From: Helicobacter pullorum NCTC 12824
GTDB lineage: Bacteria; Campylobacterota; Campylobacteria; Campylobacterales; Helicobacteraceae
NCBI RefSeq assembly: GCF_017979475.1
Contig: NZ_JAERIT010000002.1
Span: forward strand, 62,001 to 126,000
Direction of reading: 5' to 3'
DNA: 64,000 nucleotides
The position numbers and the translations under genes are program-made. The notes under the pieces are model-generated. The model was not told where the DNA came from, searched no databases, and worked only from the letters and a program-made list of their open reading frames with translations. This document shows, one piece after another, positions 18,773 to 27,328 of this stretch (position 1 is its first letter; the number at the start of each line of letters is the position of its first letter).

Positions 18773-19501
18773 TCACAAAAACTTCAAACTCATAAGCCCT
18801 ATAACACTCAAAAACCCAATAAACAAAAAAGGCACAAAAGGTACTAAAGATTTTCTAGCAAAAAGCATAAAAACTAGTGCATAGCCGCTAGCAAACAAAG
18901 TCGCTAAACTACCACCAAATATTCCCAAACTCGCCCCCAACGCTCCAAATACAATTATATCCCCTTCACCCAATACCTCTTTTTTGAAAATACTCCCCAC
19001 AAAAAGACGCAAAAAACTCGCTATCCCCATAAACAAAAAAGCACGCACAAATGATTCAACCCAAGAATCCAATAACCACTTTGCCTCTCCAAACAATCCC
19101 CCAAAAACCACAGCAAATGCCAAATTCAAAAAATTCAAACTATCTGGAATCTCAAAAAACTGCCAATCTATCACACTTAAAACATAAAAATTCAAAAGCA
19201 ACAAAAAGCAAACTATCCCAAATATTCCATAGCAATAAAAACTAAAAAATGCAAAAATTCCGCCCAAAATTTCACTCAAGCAATACCAAAATGGAATCCA
19301 ATTCCCACAACAGCGACTTTTACCCCTCAAAAATACATAAGAAAATATCGGTATTTTATCTCTCCATTGCAAAAACTTTTTGCATTTAGGACAAAAAGAA
19401 GAAGGTATAACAATGCTAATATTTTTGGGAATCCTAAAAATCAATACATTTCCAAAAGAACCTAAAGCTATCCCAAAAAGCACCACAAATACAAATTCCA
19501 T
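18773..19501 (-). CDS. prepilin peptidase (A24 family)
   Basis: A membrane aspartyl protease of 242 residues of the type that cleaves and N-methylates type IV prepilin-like leaders. The N-terminal methylase-like domain has CPKC and a second cysteine pair (SRCCGN). The catalytic aspartates are expected in DWQFFEIPD and in GEGDI, the latter replacing the usual GMGD or GxGD context with glutamate. About seven hydrophobic segments follow. No pilin or type II secretion genes are in the window, so its substrate is unknown; pseudopilins elsewhere in the genome are a possibility. Confidence 0.85.
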   Translation of the reverse strand: MEFVFVVLFGIALGSFGNVLIFRIPKNISIVIPSSFCPKCKKFLQWRDKIPIFSYVFLRGKSRCCGNWIPFWYCLSEILGGIFAFFSFYCYGIFGIVCFLLLLNFYVLSVIDWQFFEIPDSLNFLNLAFAVVFGGLFGEAKWLLDSWVESFVRAFLFMGIASFLRLFVGSIFKKEVLGEGDIIVFGALGASLGIFGGSLATLFASGYALVFMLFARKSLVPFVPFLFIGFLSVIGLMSLKFL

Positions 19502-19521
19502 TTCACCACCTTAAAATATGC

Positions 19522-19527
19522 TATAAT
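19522..19527 (+). promoter_or_regulatory. -10 box of nadD-rsfS promoter
   Basis: TATAAT with TG one base before it (extended -10), 27 bases ahead of the nadD ATG. Confidence 0.55.
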
Positions 19528-19553
19528 TCTACCATTAATTTTTAAGGTTTTTA

Positions 19554-20156
19554 ATGCAAAATATTGCGGTTTTTGGAGGCTCTTTTGACCCGCCACATTT
19601 AGGGCATTTAGAAATTATCCAAAGTGTATTTAGATTTTTGACCATAGAAAGACTCTTTGTAGTTCCAGCTTTTTTAAATCCTTTTAAAACACATTCTCTT
19701 TTTTCCCCACAAAAACGCTTAGAATGGCTAAAGATTCTAACCCAAGATATGCCTTTACCTATTGAAATCTTAGATTTTGAAATCAATCAAAACAAACCCA
19801 CCCCAACCATAGAAACTATAAAATTTATCCAACACACCTACAAGCCCCAAAAAATCTATCTTATATTAGGGGCAGACAATCTCAAAAATCTCACAAAATG
19901 GCATCAATACAAAAACTTAAAAAATCAAGTGGAATTTGTTATAATTCCAAGAGCGCATTACAAAATAGATTCTAAATACCAAGCCTTACCAGTAGAAAAA
20001 ATACCCATTAGCTCTACGCAAATCAAAGAAATGCTAGACAAGCAAGACAGCAAGGCATTAGAATTTATACCAAAAATGATTCTCAATGATATTTTAAAGG
20101 AAACAAATTGCAAAACAATAGACAAGAGATTATCCATTTTATCCAACAACTCCTAG
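19554..20156 (+). CDS. nadD: nicotinate-nucleotide adenylyltransferase
   Basis: Adenylates nicotinate mononucleotide in NAD synthesis. The 200 residues open with the nucleotidyltransferase signature GGSFDPPHLGHL and contain ILGADNLKNLTKWHQY and the late ISSTQIKEM motif. AAGG lies 7 bases before the ATG. The last 49 bases overlap rsfS in another frame, a tight coupling common for nadD-rsfS. Confidence 0.95.
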   Translation: MQNIAVFGGSFDPPHLGHLEIIQSVFRFLTIERLFVVPAFLNPFKTHSLFSPQKRLEWLKILTQDMPLPIEILDFEINQNKPTPTIETIKFIQHTYKPQKIYLILGADNLKNLTKWHQYKNLKNQVEFVIIPRAHYKIDSKYQALPVEKIPISSTQIKEMLDKQDSKALEFIPKMILNDILKETNCKTIDKRLSILSNNS

Positions 20157-20458
20157 AGGACAAAAAAGGCGAAAATATCGAAATCTTTGACCTCAAAGAT
20201 ACAGATTATTTTGTAGATTATGTGATGATTGCTACTGCTTTTGTTGATAAACATGCACTTGCATTATTAGATACACTAAAAAAAGAGCTCAAACAAAAAG
20301 GGGAGAGTTTTTTCAATATTGATGATGAGAATCCAGATTGGATTGTCGCGGATTTAGGGGATATTATTGTGCATATCTTCACAGAAAATCAACGCAAAAA
20401 ATTCAATCTTGAAGAATTTCTATCAAAAATAGCAATGCAACAAAGGCTAGAATCTTAG
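20108..20458 (+). CDS. rsfS: ribosomal silencing factor RsfS
   Basis: Binds L14 on the large ribosomal subunit and blocks subunit joining when nutrients are low. The 116 residues contain the family core FDLKDTDYFVDYVMIATA and DWIVADLGDIIVHIF. The start is TTG at 20108 with AAAGGA upstream at a proper distance; no ATG gives a full-length protein. It overlaps the end of nadD by 49 bases. Its stop shares the four bases TTAG with the stop of the convergent SDR gene. Confidence 0.94.
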   Translation: MQNNRQEIIHFIQQLLEDKKGENIEIFDLKDTDYFVDYVMIATAFVDKHALALLDTLKKELKQKGESFFNIDDENPDWIVADLGDIIVHIFTENQRKKFNLEEFLSKIAMQQRLES

Positions 20459-21198
20459 CCTTTATAAACATTTAACGCCGCAAAACTCTGAGTAGTTGGC
20501 ATCATCTCCAAAGTATTAACATTTACATGCTTAGGCAAAGTTGCCACCCAATACACCGCTTCTGCAATATCTTGTGGCTTGAGTGCATTTGAATTTTTAT
20601 AAAGCTCATCAACTTTTTCCTTATCTCCCTTAAAGCGAACCAAAGAAAATTCACTATCACTAGAAAGACCCGGTTCAATATCACTTACCCTCACATTTGT
20701 TCCAGCTAAATCCGCTCTTAGATTAAGTGCAAACTGCCTTACAAACGCTTTGCTTGCCCCATAAACATTACCGCCCGGATATGGCCATCTCCCAGCAATT
20801 GAACCCAAAGTAATAATATGCCCACTCTTTCTCTTTACCATTTGCGGTAAAACCAAATGGGTAATATAGGCTAATGCCTTGATATTAACTTCTATCATTT
20901 GCTCCCAATCTGCAAAATCACATTCACTAGCCCCCGCCATCCCCAATGCCAATCCCGCATTATTCACCAATACATCAATTTCCCTATAATCTTGTGGCAA
21001 GGATTCCAAATGGGCTTTTACCTTTGCTTTATCGCAAATATCACAAGGCAAAATTACACATTCTCCAATTTCCTTTTGCAATTCCTCTAATCTCTCTTTG
21101 CGTCTTGCCAACGCAATGATCTTATGTCCATTTTTTGCAAATATTCTTGCAATTTCTCTACCAAATCCAGCTGAAGCACCTGTTACCAATACTACCAT
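20455..21198 (-). CDS. short-chain dehydrogenase (YdfG-like)
   Basis: A 247-residue NAD(P)-dependent short-chain dehydrogenase. The cofactor motif TGASAGFG is at residues 6-13, the NNAG motif follows, then the catalytic serine region (LGSIAGRWP) and the YGASK active site. The layout and the C-terminal ALKPQDIAEAVYWVATLP resemble E. coli YdfG, which reduces 3-hydroxy acids and malonic semialdehyde; that substrate assignment is inference. It is followed downstream only by the convergent rsfS. Confidence 0.9.
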   Translation of the reverse strand: MVVLVTGASAGFGREIARIFAKNGHKIIALARRKERLEELQKEIGECVILPCDICDKAKVKAHLESLPQDYREIDVLVNNAGLALGMAGASECDFADWEQMIEVNIKALAYITHLVLPQMVKRKSGHIITLGSIAGRWPYPGGNVYGASKAFVRQFALNLRADLAGTNVRVSDIEPGLSSDSEFSLVRFKGDKEKVDELYKNSNALKPQDIAEAVYWVATLPKHVNVNTLEMMPTTQSFAALNVYKG

Positions 21199-21213
21199 AA
21201 TTTTATCCTTTGT

Positions 21214-22509
21214 TTAAAATTTACATTTTTCAATTACTCTAAAATGCTCAAAAATCTCTTTTTCCTTCTCTCTTTCTTCTTTGGGGATTTTATTGATAAT
21301 TTCTTTAGCATTTTTACAATCTTTTTGTTTATAATAACCCCATGCCAAAGAATCCAAATAATAAGGATTCTGCGGTTCTTTTTCTAGTGCTTTTTGCACA
21401 CATTGAATGCCCTTTTTTACATCCAAATTATGATCAATTAGCAAATATCCCAAATAGTTCCAATAAAGCGAATTATCAGATTTTTTCAAAACCTCTTCAA
21501 ATTTCCCTACTATCTTTTTCAAAAAAGCTTGATTCTTATTTGTGCTATTTTCATACAATATCATCGCTTCTAATGCTAGATAATCCACATTTCCACTTTT
21601 TTTATAGAGTTTTTGCAGTAGTTGAATACTCTTAGTGGTTTCTTTATTTAATCGATATATCTCTAGCAACATTTCATCTCTTGATTGAATAGAAGGATTC
21701 TGCTCTAAAAATCGCTCCGCTTTTGTAAGATATTGCCCTTTAATATAAATCTCTAATGCAAATCGTGCGTATTTTTGCTCTTGTGTTGCTTTGTATAATT
21801 TTTCATAATTTCTTGCTGCCTCTAAAAATCTCTTATCCTCCAAATAAATTAATGCTAATTTCTCACCAACATTTTTAGAAATTCCATACTTCTTAATATG
21901 CGTTTCATAGACCATAATTGCTTTATTTCTATCCTTAAAAAAAAGCAAATGGATTGATACAATTTTATCCAGTATCTTTTCATCTTTGTTAATCTCATAG
22001 GCTTTTTGGAGATATTCCAAAGCCCTATTATAATCTTTTTGCAAAAAATACACAGAAGAAGCAATCTCTAGATTCTGAACGCTTGCATTGTTTTTGAGCA
22101 AAATTTGCACCTCTTGAACTGCCCCTTGAAGATCTCCCATACTGCCAAGAATCTCCACCAAAGCTTGACGCACTTTTTCATCGTTTGGAGAAACTTTCAA
22201 ATAATCTTTGGCAGCATTTTTTGCCTTTAAAAAATCTTTTTCCAACACCAAAAGACCAATTATCTCCCTTAAATATTCTTTGTTTTTGGTTAATTCATAA
22301 GCTTTTTGGAGATTCTCTCTTGCTGTTTTATAGTCCCCCATATCCAAAGCCACATAAGCTTGTATAATGTAAATATCCTCTTGATTATTAACCTCTTGGT
22401 ATGAATTATCCACAAAAGCTATTTTGGCATTTGGCAAACACCCCATCAACAACACAAAAAGACAAAAACCACCAATAATGCTAATTAATATTTTATTTCT
22501 TAATAACAC
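21214..22509 (-). CDS. TPR-repeat lipoprotein
   Basis: A 431-residue protein with a lipoprotein signal (hydrophobic segment then LLMGC, lipidated cysteine at about residue 24). The rest is a solenoid of tetratricopeptide-like helices, for example AYVALDMGDYKTARENLQKA, with more repeats to residue 420. It is therefore a membrane-anchored periplasmic scaffold, function unknown. Its start overlaps the end of the YkgJ-type gene by 17 bases, so it is part of a run of small minus-strand genes going back to flgP; this raises but does not prove an envelope or motility role. Confidence 0.8.
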   Translation of the reverse strand: MLLRNKILISIIGGFCLFVLLMGCLPNAKIAFVDNSYQEVNNQEDIYIIQAYVALDMGDYKTARENLQKAYELTKNKEYLREIIGLLVLEKDFLKAKNAAKDYLKVSPNDEKVRQALVEILGSMGDLQGAVQEVQILLKNNASVQNLEIASSVYFLQKDYNRALEYLQKAYEINKDEKILDKIVSIHLLFFKDRNKAIMVYETHIKKYGISKNVGEKLALIYLEDKRFLEAARNYEKLYKATQEQKYARFALEIYIKGQYLTKAERFLEQNPSIQSRDEMLLEIYRLNKETTKSIQLLQKLYKKSGNVDYLALEAMILYENSTNKNQAFLKKIVGKFEEVLKKSDNSLYWNYLGYLLIDHNLDVKKGIQCVQKALEKEPQNPYYLDSLAWGYYKQKDCKNAKEIINKIPKEEREKEKEIFEHFRVIEKCKF

Positions 22510-22870
22510 CTATACATTCCTTCATTAAAATTTCATAATCTTTTTTATAACATTCCCAAAAAGGGAATTGCTTGCATTGTTTTGGGCGATTCTCATAAAT
22601 TTGGCATTTACCTCCCTCTTCATCAAAAAACACGCAAGCATAGCCCTCCCCTTCTTTTTCCTTTTTTTCAATCAAAGAATAACGATAACCCACTTTTTTG
22701 ACAAATTTCAAACAAAATTCATCAAATTCCATTTGCAAAGATTCTGCGATTTTTTGAATCTCATTTGAGGTTACAAAAATATAACCCGATTCACCCTTGC
22801 AGCATTTACCTCCACATTTTGCACATTGATTTTCATCAAACACAAACAAAAAATCTTCGGCTTCTAGCAT
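22493..22870 (-). CDS. YkgJ family cysteine-cluster protein
   Basis: A 125-residue cytoplasmic protein with the conserved cysteine set of the YkgJ/UPF0153 family: CAKCGGKCCKG near the N-terminus and, later, C-x-IYENRPKQCKQFPF and a final cysteine. These probably bind zinc or an iron-sulfur cluster; biochemical function is not known. I choose the ATG at 22870, which has TTGGAG 6 bases ahead; a TTG at 22882 would add four residues. It overlaps the methyltransferase gene by 7 bases. Confidence 0.85.
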   Translation of the reverse strand: MLEAEDFLFVFDENQCAKCGGKCCKGESGYIFVTSNEIQKIAESLQMEFDEFCLKFVKKVGYRYSLIEKKEKEGEGYACVFFDEEGGKCQIYENRPKQCKQFPFWECYKKDYEILMKECIGVIKK

Positions 22871-23556
22871 TTTATACTCCAAGTATTTGCTCTTTTATAA
22901 ATTTCTTGCACTTTTTTAGTAAATCCATTTGCATTATGTGTAAAAATCGGAGGCAAAATACGCATTTGACTCTTAGAATCCTTTTTGGCTCTACAAAGCA
23001 ATAAAGTCGCTTCTTTATCTTCTTTGGGATGCACATAACAAATTGTAATGGGACGAATTTTGTATTTAAATAATATACCAAAAACCTTAAAACTTTCTCT
23101 ACAATCATAACAAAAAATAAATTCCCCTTGAGGCTTTAAAAGAATGTTGATTTTTTGCACCATTGCTTCAAACGGAAGATTCTCTTCATACCTTGCCATA
23201 CAAATATCATTATTCACGCTCTTAATTACACCATTATGATAAAAGGGCGGATTACTCAAAATACAATCAAATTTCAAATCTAAAAAATCATATTGCAAAA
23301 AATCCCCACTCAATAATTCTGCTTTGATTTTATTGACACGGAGATTTTGCTGGCATAGCTCCCACATTTTAGGATTCTTTTCAATCATCATTAAATCAAT
23401 TTCTATATCTCTAGCACACAACATTCCAAGCACGCCACTTCCAGAACCCACTTCAAGAATCTTTTGGTGTTTTTTCAAAAAATCCAATGCAAAATCATAC
23501 AAAAACAAAGTATCACTATTATAACAATATCCATCTTTGGGCTGATAAATCTGCAA
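22864..23556 (-). CDS. tRNA1(Val) A37 N6-methyltransferase-like protein
   Basis: A 230-residue class I S-adenosylmethionine methyltransferase. Motif I is EVGSGSGVLG and the catalytic N6-adenine motif is SNPPFYHNG, as in TrmN6/YfiC. The N-terminus (YQPKDGYCYNSDTLFL) is also typical of that family. The start is TTG at 23556 with AAAGG upstream; no ATG or GTG lies between the preceding stop and this point. Target tRNA is inferred from the family only. Confidence 0.85.
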   Translation of the reverse strand: MQIYQPKDGYCYNSDTLFLYDFALDFLKKHQKILEVGSGSGVLGMLCARDIEIDLMMIEKNPKMWELCQQNLRVNKIKAELLSGDFLQYDFLDLKFDCILSNPPFYHNGVIKSVNNDICMARYEENLPFEAMVQKINILLKPQGEFIFCYDCRESFKVFGILFKYKIRPITICYVHPKEDKEATLLLCRAKKDSKSQMRILPPIFTHNANGFTKKVQEIYKRANTWSIKC

Positions 23557-23567
23557 TCCATTAACCT

Positions 23568-24071
23568 TTAGTTTAATTCCGTAACAATTAAAGTAAAGCC
23601 ACTTGTATTTTCTTTAAAATAAATCTGCTTATCTGTCACTTGATACACAATCTTGCTACTTCCAATTTGCAATTTCTGCTCATATCCATTTTTCAAATTT
23701 TCCTTATTTTTCCCTCCAAAAATCTCCCTTCCTTGCAAAATTTCAGAAAAATCAATCCCACGCATTGCATCATTGCCAAAAAATTGTCTCACCGCAGAAG
23801 CTTTTGCATAACATTGCTGATTAATGCAAATTCTATCTTGAAAAACCAAGAATCTCAAAAGCAAATGCCCTACATTGAATATTTCTAAAGATATATCACC
23901 ATTTGCATAGGTTTTAATGAAGCCTGTATCATAAAATTTGAAGTCTTTTGTAGAAAAAAATATAATCTTTGGTATTGTTTGCTCTAAGTTAGAAGGTGCT
24001 TTCATACACCCTCCAACCAAAACAACAAACAAAAAAACTAAAAGTTTTCGCCTGTTAAAATGCGGTACCAT
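23568..24071 (-). CDS. lipoprotein following flgP (FlgQ position)
   Basis: A 167-residue protein with a clear lipobox: basic start (NRRK), hydrophobic core and LVGGC at the cleavage site. The rest has no recognised domain; there are two further cysteines in DRICINQQC that could form a disulfide. Its start lies inside the last 34 bases of flgP, so the two are translated together. In Campylobacter flgP is followed by flgQ, which is also required for motility; equivalence is inferred from position, not from sequence. Expected location is the outer membrane or periplasm. Confidence 0.78.
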   Translation of the reverse strand: MVPHFNRRKLLVFLFVVLVGGCMKAPSNLEQTIPKIIFFSTKDFKFYDTGFIKTYANGDISLEIFNVGHLLLRFLVFQDRICINQQCYAKASAVRQFFGNDAMRGIDFSEILQGREIFGGKNKENLKNGYEQKLQIGSSKIVYQVTDKQIYFKENTSGFTLIVTELN

Positions 24072-24595
24072 CTTTTACCATCGAGTTTTAATTCCATATT
24101 TACTTGGCACAAACCATCTTTATAAATCGTCTCGATAATCTCAGCATTTCGAATAACTGCCATTACTTTTGTTTTAACAGTAGAATTTTTCAATACCATA
24201 TCTCTTACAGTATCTTGTGCATTTACTCTAATACCATACATTTTTTCACCAATTTGTCTATATGCATCAACAATCGCTGCTCTTTTTGCTAATGCCAAAG
24301 CTTGTGCTGGAGATAATGTTGATTCTGGTGCTACTCCCATACCAACTGCACTAATTTCAATAATACTTGATGGAGTAATCATTGGAGCATTTGGGATAAC
24401 AATATCATCTCCACCTACCTCAACTCCTTGCAATCCTGCTGAAACATTAGAGTTTCTGCCAGATTGTATTCCTGCATTCCCCACAGGGCTAACACTATTT
24501 GCTGTTGTAGTAGTAGAATTTACTTGTGCTACTAGCAAATTTGTCCCCAAAAGCATTCCTGCTAAAACTAATGAAATTGTTTTTTTTGTTGCCAT
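24038..24595 (-). CDS. flgP: LPP20-family motility protein FlgP
   Basis: FlgP forms the large outer-membrane-associated basal disk of Campylobacter-type flagellar motors. The 185 residues have a cleavable signal (LVLAGMLLGTNLLVAQ), a Ser/Asn/Thr-rich linker and then the LPP20/FlgP core: ALALAKRAAIVDAYRQIGEK, RDMVLKNSTVKT and a KDGLCQVNMEL strand. Unlike typical Lpp20 proteins there is no cysteine at the signal cleavage point, so it may not be lipidated. AAAGGA precedes the ATG. A sigma54 promoter lies 40-56 bases upstream, which independently supports a flagellar role. Confidence 0.78.
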   Translation of the reverse strand: MATKKTISLVLAGMLLGTNLLVAQVNSTTTTANSVSPVGNAGIQSGRNSNVSAGLQGVEVGGDDIVIPNAPMITPSSIIEISAVGMGVAPESTLSPAQALALAKRAAIVDAYRQIGEKMYGIRVNAQDTVRDMVLKNSTVKTKVMAVIRNAEIIETIYKDGLCQVNMELKLDGKRWYRILTGENF

Positions 24596-24634
24596 TTCAA
24601 TCCTTTGATATTTTATTTAAGATCACACATCATT

Positions 24635-24651
24635 AAGCAATAGGTGTTCCA
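24635..24651 (-). promoter_or_regulatory. sigma54 (RpoN) promoter of flgP
   Basis: On the minus strand TGGAACACCTATTGCTT, with GG and GC separated by exactly 10 bases. It sits in the 61-base gap between maf and flgP, so flgP can be switched with the hook class independently of maf. Predicted start near 24625. Confidence 0.8.
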
Positions 24652-24656
24652 TATTT

Positions 24657-26573
24657 TTATTGTAGAATCACTTTCCTTAAATTTTCTATCATTTTTTCCA
24701 TAGAATCTTCATACAATTCTACCACTTTTGCCCAAAAACTTCGCATATCATCATAAGGCAAATGCAAACTTCCCAAGGCAATATGATAGAGAAAATGGCT
24801 TAAAGTCCCACCAAACAATATCCCCACAAATGGATTTTTTTGTGAAACCTTGCTTATCTCTTCAAATATCTTATCTACTGCGATAAAAAGCCCTTTTTTA
24901 TTCTGCACTTCCACATTAAATAAATCTCTAATAGAATTTTTAAAAGCAAGAATCTCAAAAATATATAATTGTGTCTCTTTGGTATAAAAACCGCATTCTT
25001 GTGGATTTTTAAAAAGTGATTTAAGATTCTTGATTTCTTGATTTTTATTAATTTCTTTTAATTCAAAATCTTGGAAATAAATCGGAATTGCTCCTTTGAT
25101 ATATGCACCATCATTTAAATTTAAAATATTAAAAGGCTTTAAAGCACGGAAAGCCTCTTCTAACGCATTTCGCGATAATGAATAAAGGGCATCTGAATAA
25201 ATATCATCACTAAAATTACCATCGACTTTATAAACCCCTTCTGGCAGCTTTTCGTCCTCCTCTCCATAATAAGAATTTTTTGCATGTTTTTTAGCACCCT
25301 TTTTGTATCCACAATCCAGTCCGCACAAAATCACATCACTTCCCAAATAACTCGCCAAAGAAGCCCCAGCATTCCCCACAAGAGGTGCAGTAAATTTGAC
25401 TTTAAATTTTGGTTCATTTAAATTTGCCGCACTAGAACCATCTCTTTCAAACAAATAAATTTCTTTTGCTAATTCCTTTGCCTCTTTATTAAGCACTGTG
25501 GCACAAAGCAAAGGAATATCACCCAAAGGTGCTTCTTTTAGCACATCTCCCAAATAATGATGCCGCTCAATTTCAATTTGAAAATCAGGCCTAATTCCAG
25601 CATTCAAAAGTGGCTTTAATGCAGTTCCACAACTAAAAAGTATCATTTTATTTTGATTTTTTTTAATAAAGGGTAGCAAAAAATCCAAACTTGGTCCATT
25701 TGCAATGACGCAAATAGGGGCATTGATTCGTTTTGGCTCCACCAACATAGGATAGAGTGGATAGCTCTTTTTATTCTTAATCCCTATCATCTCATCTTCA
25801 TAAGTCCCCCAACCCCTAAGAGACTGCAAATGCAATTCATACACGATAGAGCGCGCACTGATATTCACCGGAGTTTGATACATCATTAATTCCAAACGCA
25901 TAACTGAAGTGCTAATACGGCGACTAAGGAAAAAATTAAGCACATAATCACGCTTCATCATACTTTCAATAAAAATATATCCACCCTTATTTTCTACCTT
26001 TTGGAACAAACTGCCAAAATCCACAAAAAAACAAGCTATGCGGAATAAATCCAAAGATTCTTCAAAAATGAAAAAATTATGAATCGCAGAATATTTTTCA
26101 TTTAAAATTTGCAAAAAGATTCCCCCACCCAATCCAAATAAACTAATATTTGGCAAAAAATCCGATGGCAAATGATAAGAAGTGATTCCTCCATTTTGAG
26201 ATAAAAACTCCAAAACACCATTAACCATAATAGAACTATAAGGAAAATTCTCATTCATCATTGCCATTTCTGTCCCATAGATTCTATTCCATTTTTCATT
26301 AATGGGCGGATTAAAAGCACAATTTTCATGCACCAAAAGCATAGTAGATTCTCCATTGTGCATAGGATACATAAGAGAATTTGTTTTTGTTTCAATAATA
26401 TTTATCCCTTCTTTTCCTATATAGAGCTGATAATCCCTCAAAGGTTGTTGCAAAGCAGAAAAAAGATTAGGATAATTTGCTTCAAAAAATTGCAAATTCT
26501 CCCCAAATCTTCTAGCGCAAAATTCCTCGATTTCCTCGCAACTACTATTTTTCAAAAACTCTACAATTCCCAT
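24657..26573 (-). CDS. motility accessory factor (Maf), DUF115
   Basis: A 638-residue cytoplasmic protein of the Maf family, which transfers pseudaminic or legionaminic acid to flagellin before export. The central DUF115 domain (about 270-480) contains ICVIANGPSLDFLLPFI, the SCGTALKPLL motif, IEIERHH and the LCGLDCGY motif; the flanking parts are the variable Maf N- and C-terminal regions. It stands directly upstream of flgP, which has its own sigma54 promoter. Sugar and site specificity cannot be read from the sequence. Confidence 0.86.
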   Translation of the reverse strand: MGIVEFLKNSSCEEIEEFCARRFGENLQFFEANYPNLFSALQQPLRDYQLYIGKEGINIIETKTNSLMYPMHNGESTMLLVHENCAFNPPINEKWNRIYGTEMAMMNENFPYSSIMVNGVLEFLSQNGGITSYHLPSDFLPNISLFGLGGGIFLQILNEKYSAIHNFFIFEESLDLFRIACFFVDFGSLFQKVENKGGYIFIESMMKRDYVLNFFLSRRISTSVMRLELMMYQTPVNISARSIVYELHLQSLRGWGTYEDEMIGIKNKKSYPLYPMLVEPKRINAPICVIANGPSLDFLLPFIKKNQNKMILFSCGTALKPLLNAGIRPDFQIEIERHHYLGDVLKEAPLGDIPLLCATVLNKEAKELAKEIYLFERDGSSAANLNEPKFKVKFTAPLVGNAGASLASYLGSDVILCGLDCGYKKGAKKHAKNSYYGEEDEKLPEGVYKVDGNFSDDIYSDALYSLSRNALEEAFRALKPFNILNLNDGAYIKGAIPIYFQDFELKEINKNQEIKNLKSLFKNPQECGFYTKETQLYIFEILAFKNSIRDLFNVEVQNKKGLFIAVDKIFEEISKVSQKNPFVGILFGGTLSHFLYHIALGSLHLPYDDMRSFWAKVVELYEDSMEKMIENLRKVILQ

Positions 26574-26702
26574 TTTATTCCTTTATCAAGAATTCTCATA
26601 ATGCAATCTTAACATTTTATTAACAAAATCATAACAATATATTTATTACATTATTTTATAATTGCAAAAAAATAATTTTAAAAAATATTTTAAAGGTATT
26701 GA

Positions 26703-27257
26703 ATGCTTTTACAATTTTTAAAAAATCCAAAACACACGGGCGCTTTGCATTCTAGCTCCCATTCTTTAAGCTGTATGATGACAAAAAATATCGGAATCCA
26801 AAATGCAAAATATATCGCAGAAATTGGTCCGGGACTTGGAGTTTTTACCCAAAAAATTCTCAACCTCAAACAAAAAGATGCTCGATTCTTTGCTATTGAA
26901 ATCAATCCTTACTTCGCAAAAAAACTTCAAGAAAAATTTGAAAATCTTGAAGTAGAAAATAAAAATGCTAATCAGATATTATCTATTATGCAAAACAAAC
27001 AAATTGCACAATTAGATGTTGTCGTATCTGGGATTCCTTGGAGTCTTCTAAAAGCCAAAGAACAAGATATTTTGCTTAAAAGCATTCATCATTCTTTAAA
27101 AAACGGGGGATATTTTAGCACTTTTGCCTATATTCTCCCAACACCAAAAACAATTTTATTTCGCAAAAAACTACAAAAATATTTTTCACACATCAAAACT
27201 TCCAAGGTTGTATGGAATAATCTACCCCCAGCTTTTGTGTATTATTGCAAAAAATGA
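26703..27257 (+). CDS. phospholipid N-methyltransferase-like protein
   Basis: A 184-residue class I methyltransferase resembling PmtA, the enzyme that methylates phosphatidylethanolamine towards phosphatidylcholine. It opens FLKNPKHTGALHSSSHSL, the PmtA-type N-terminus (FLxNPxxxGAxxPSS), then has motif I IAEIGPGLGVFT, an acidic IEINPYFA and VVSGIPWSLL in place of the usual VVSGLP. Related rRNA dimethyltransferase-like proteins look similar, so the substrate is inference. AAAGG precedes the ATG. It stands alone between maf (divergent) and prs. Confidence 0.72.
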   Translation: MLLQFLKNPKHTGALHSSSHSLSCMMTKNIGIQNAKYIAEIGPGLGVFTQKILNLKQKDARFFAIEINPYFAKKLQEKFENLEVENKNANQILSIMQNKQIAQLDVVVSGIPWSLLKAKEQDILLKSIHHSLKNGGYFSTFAYILPTPKTILFRKKLQKYFSHIKTSKVVWNNLPPAFVYYCKK

Positions 27258-27289
27258 TTTTTTGCTGGTTTTTTAAGGATTGAAAAGTT

Positions 27290-27295
27290 TATAAT
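27290..27295 (+). promoter_or_regulatory. -10 box of prs promoter
   Basis: TATAAT 34 bases before the prs ATG, preceded by a T-rich stretch. Confidence 0.5.
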
Positions 27296-27328
27296 TGCAT
27301 TTGCAAATAAAACATAAGGTATTCAACA

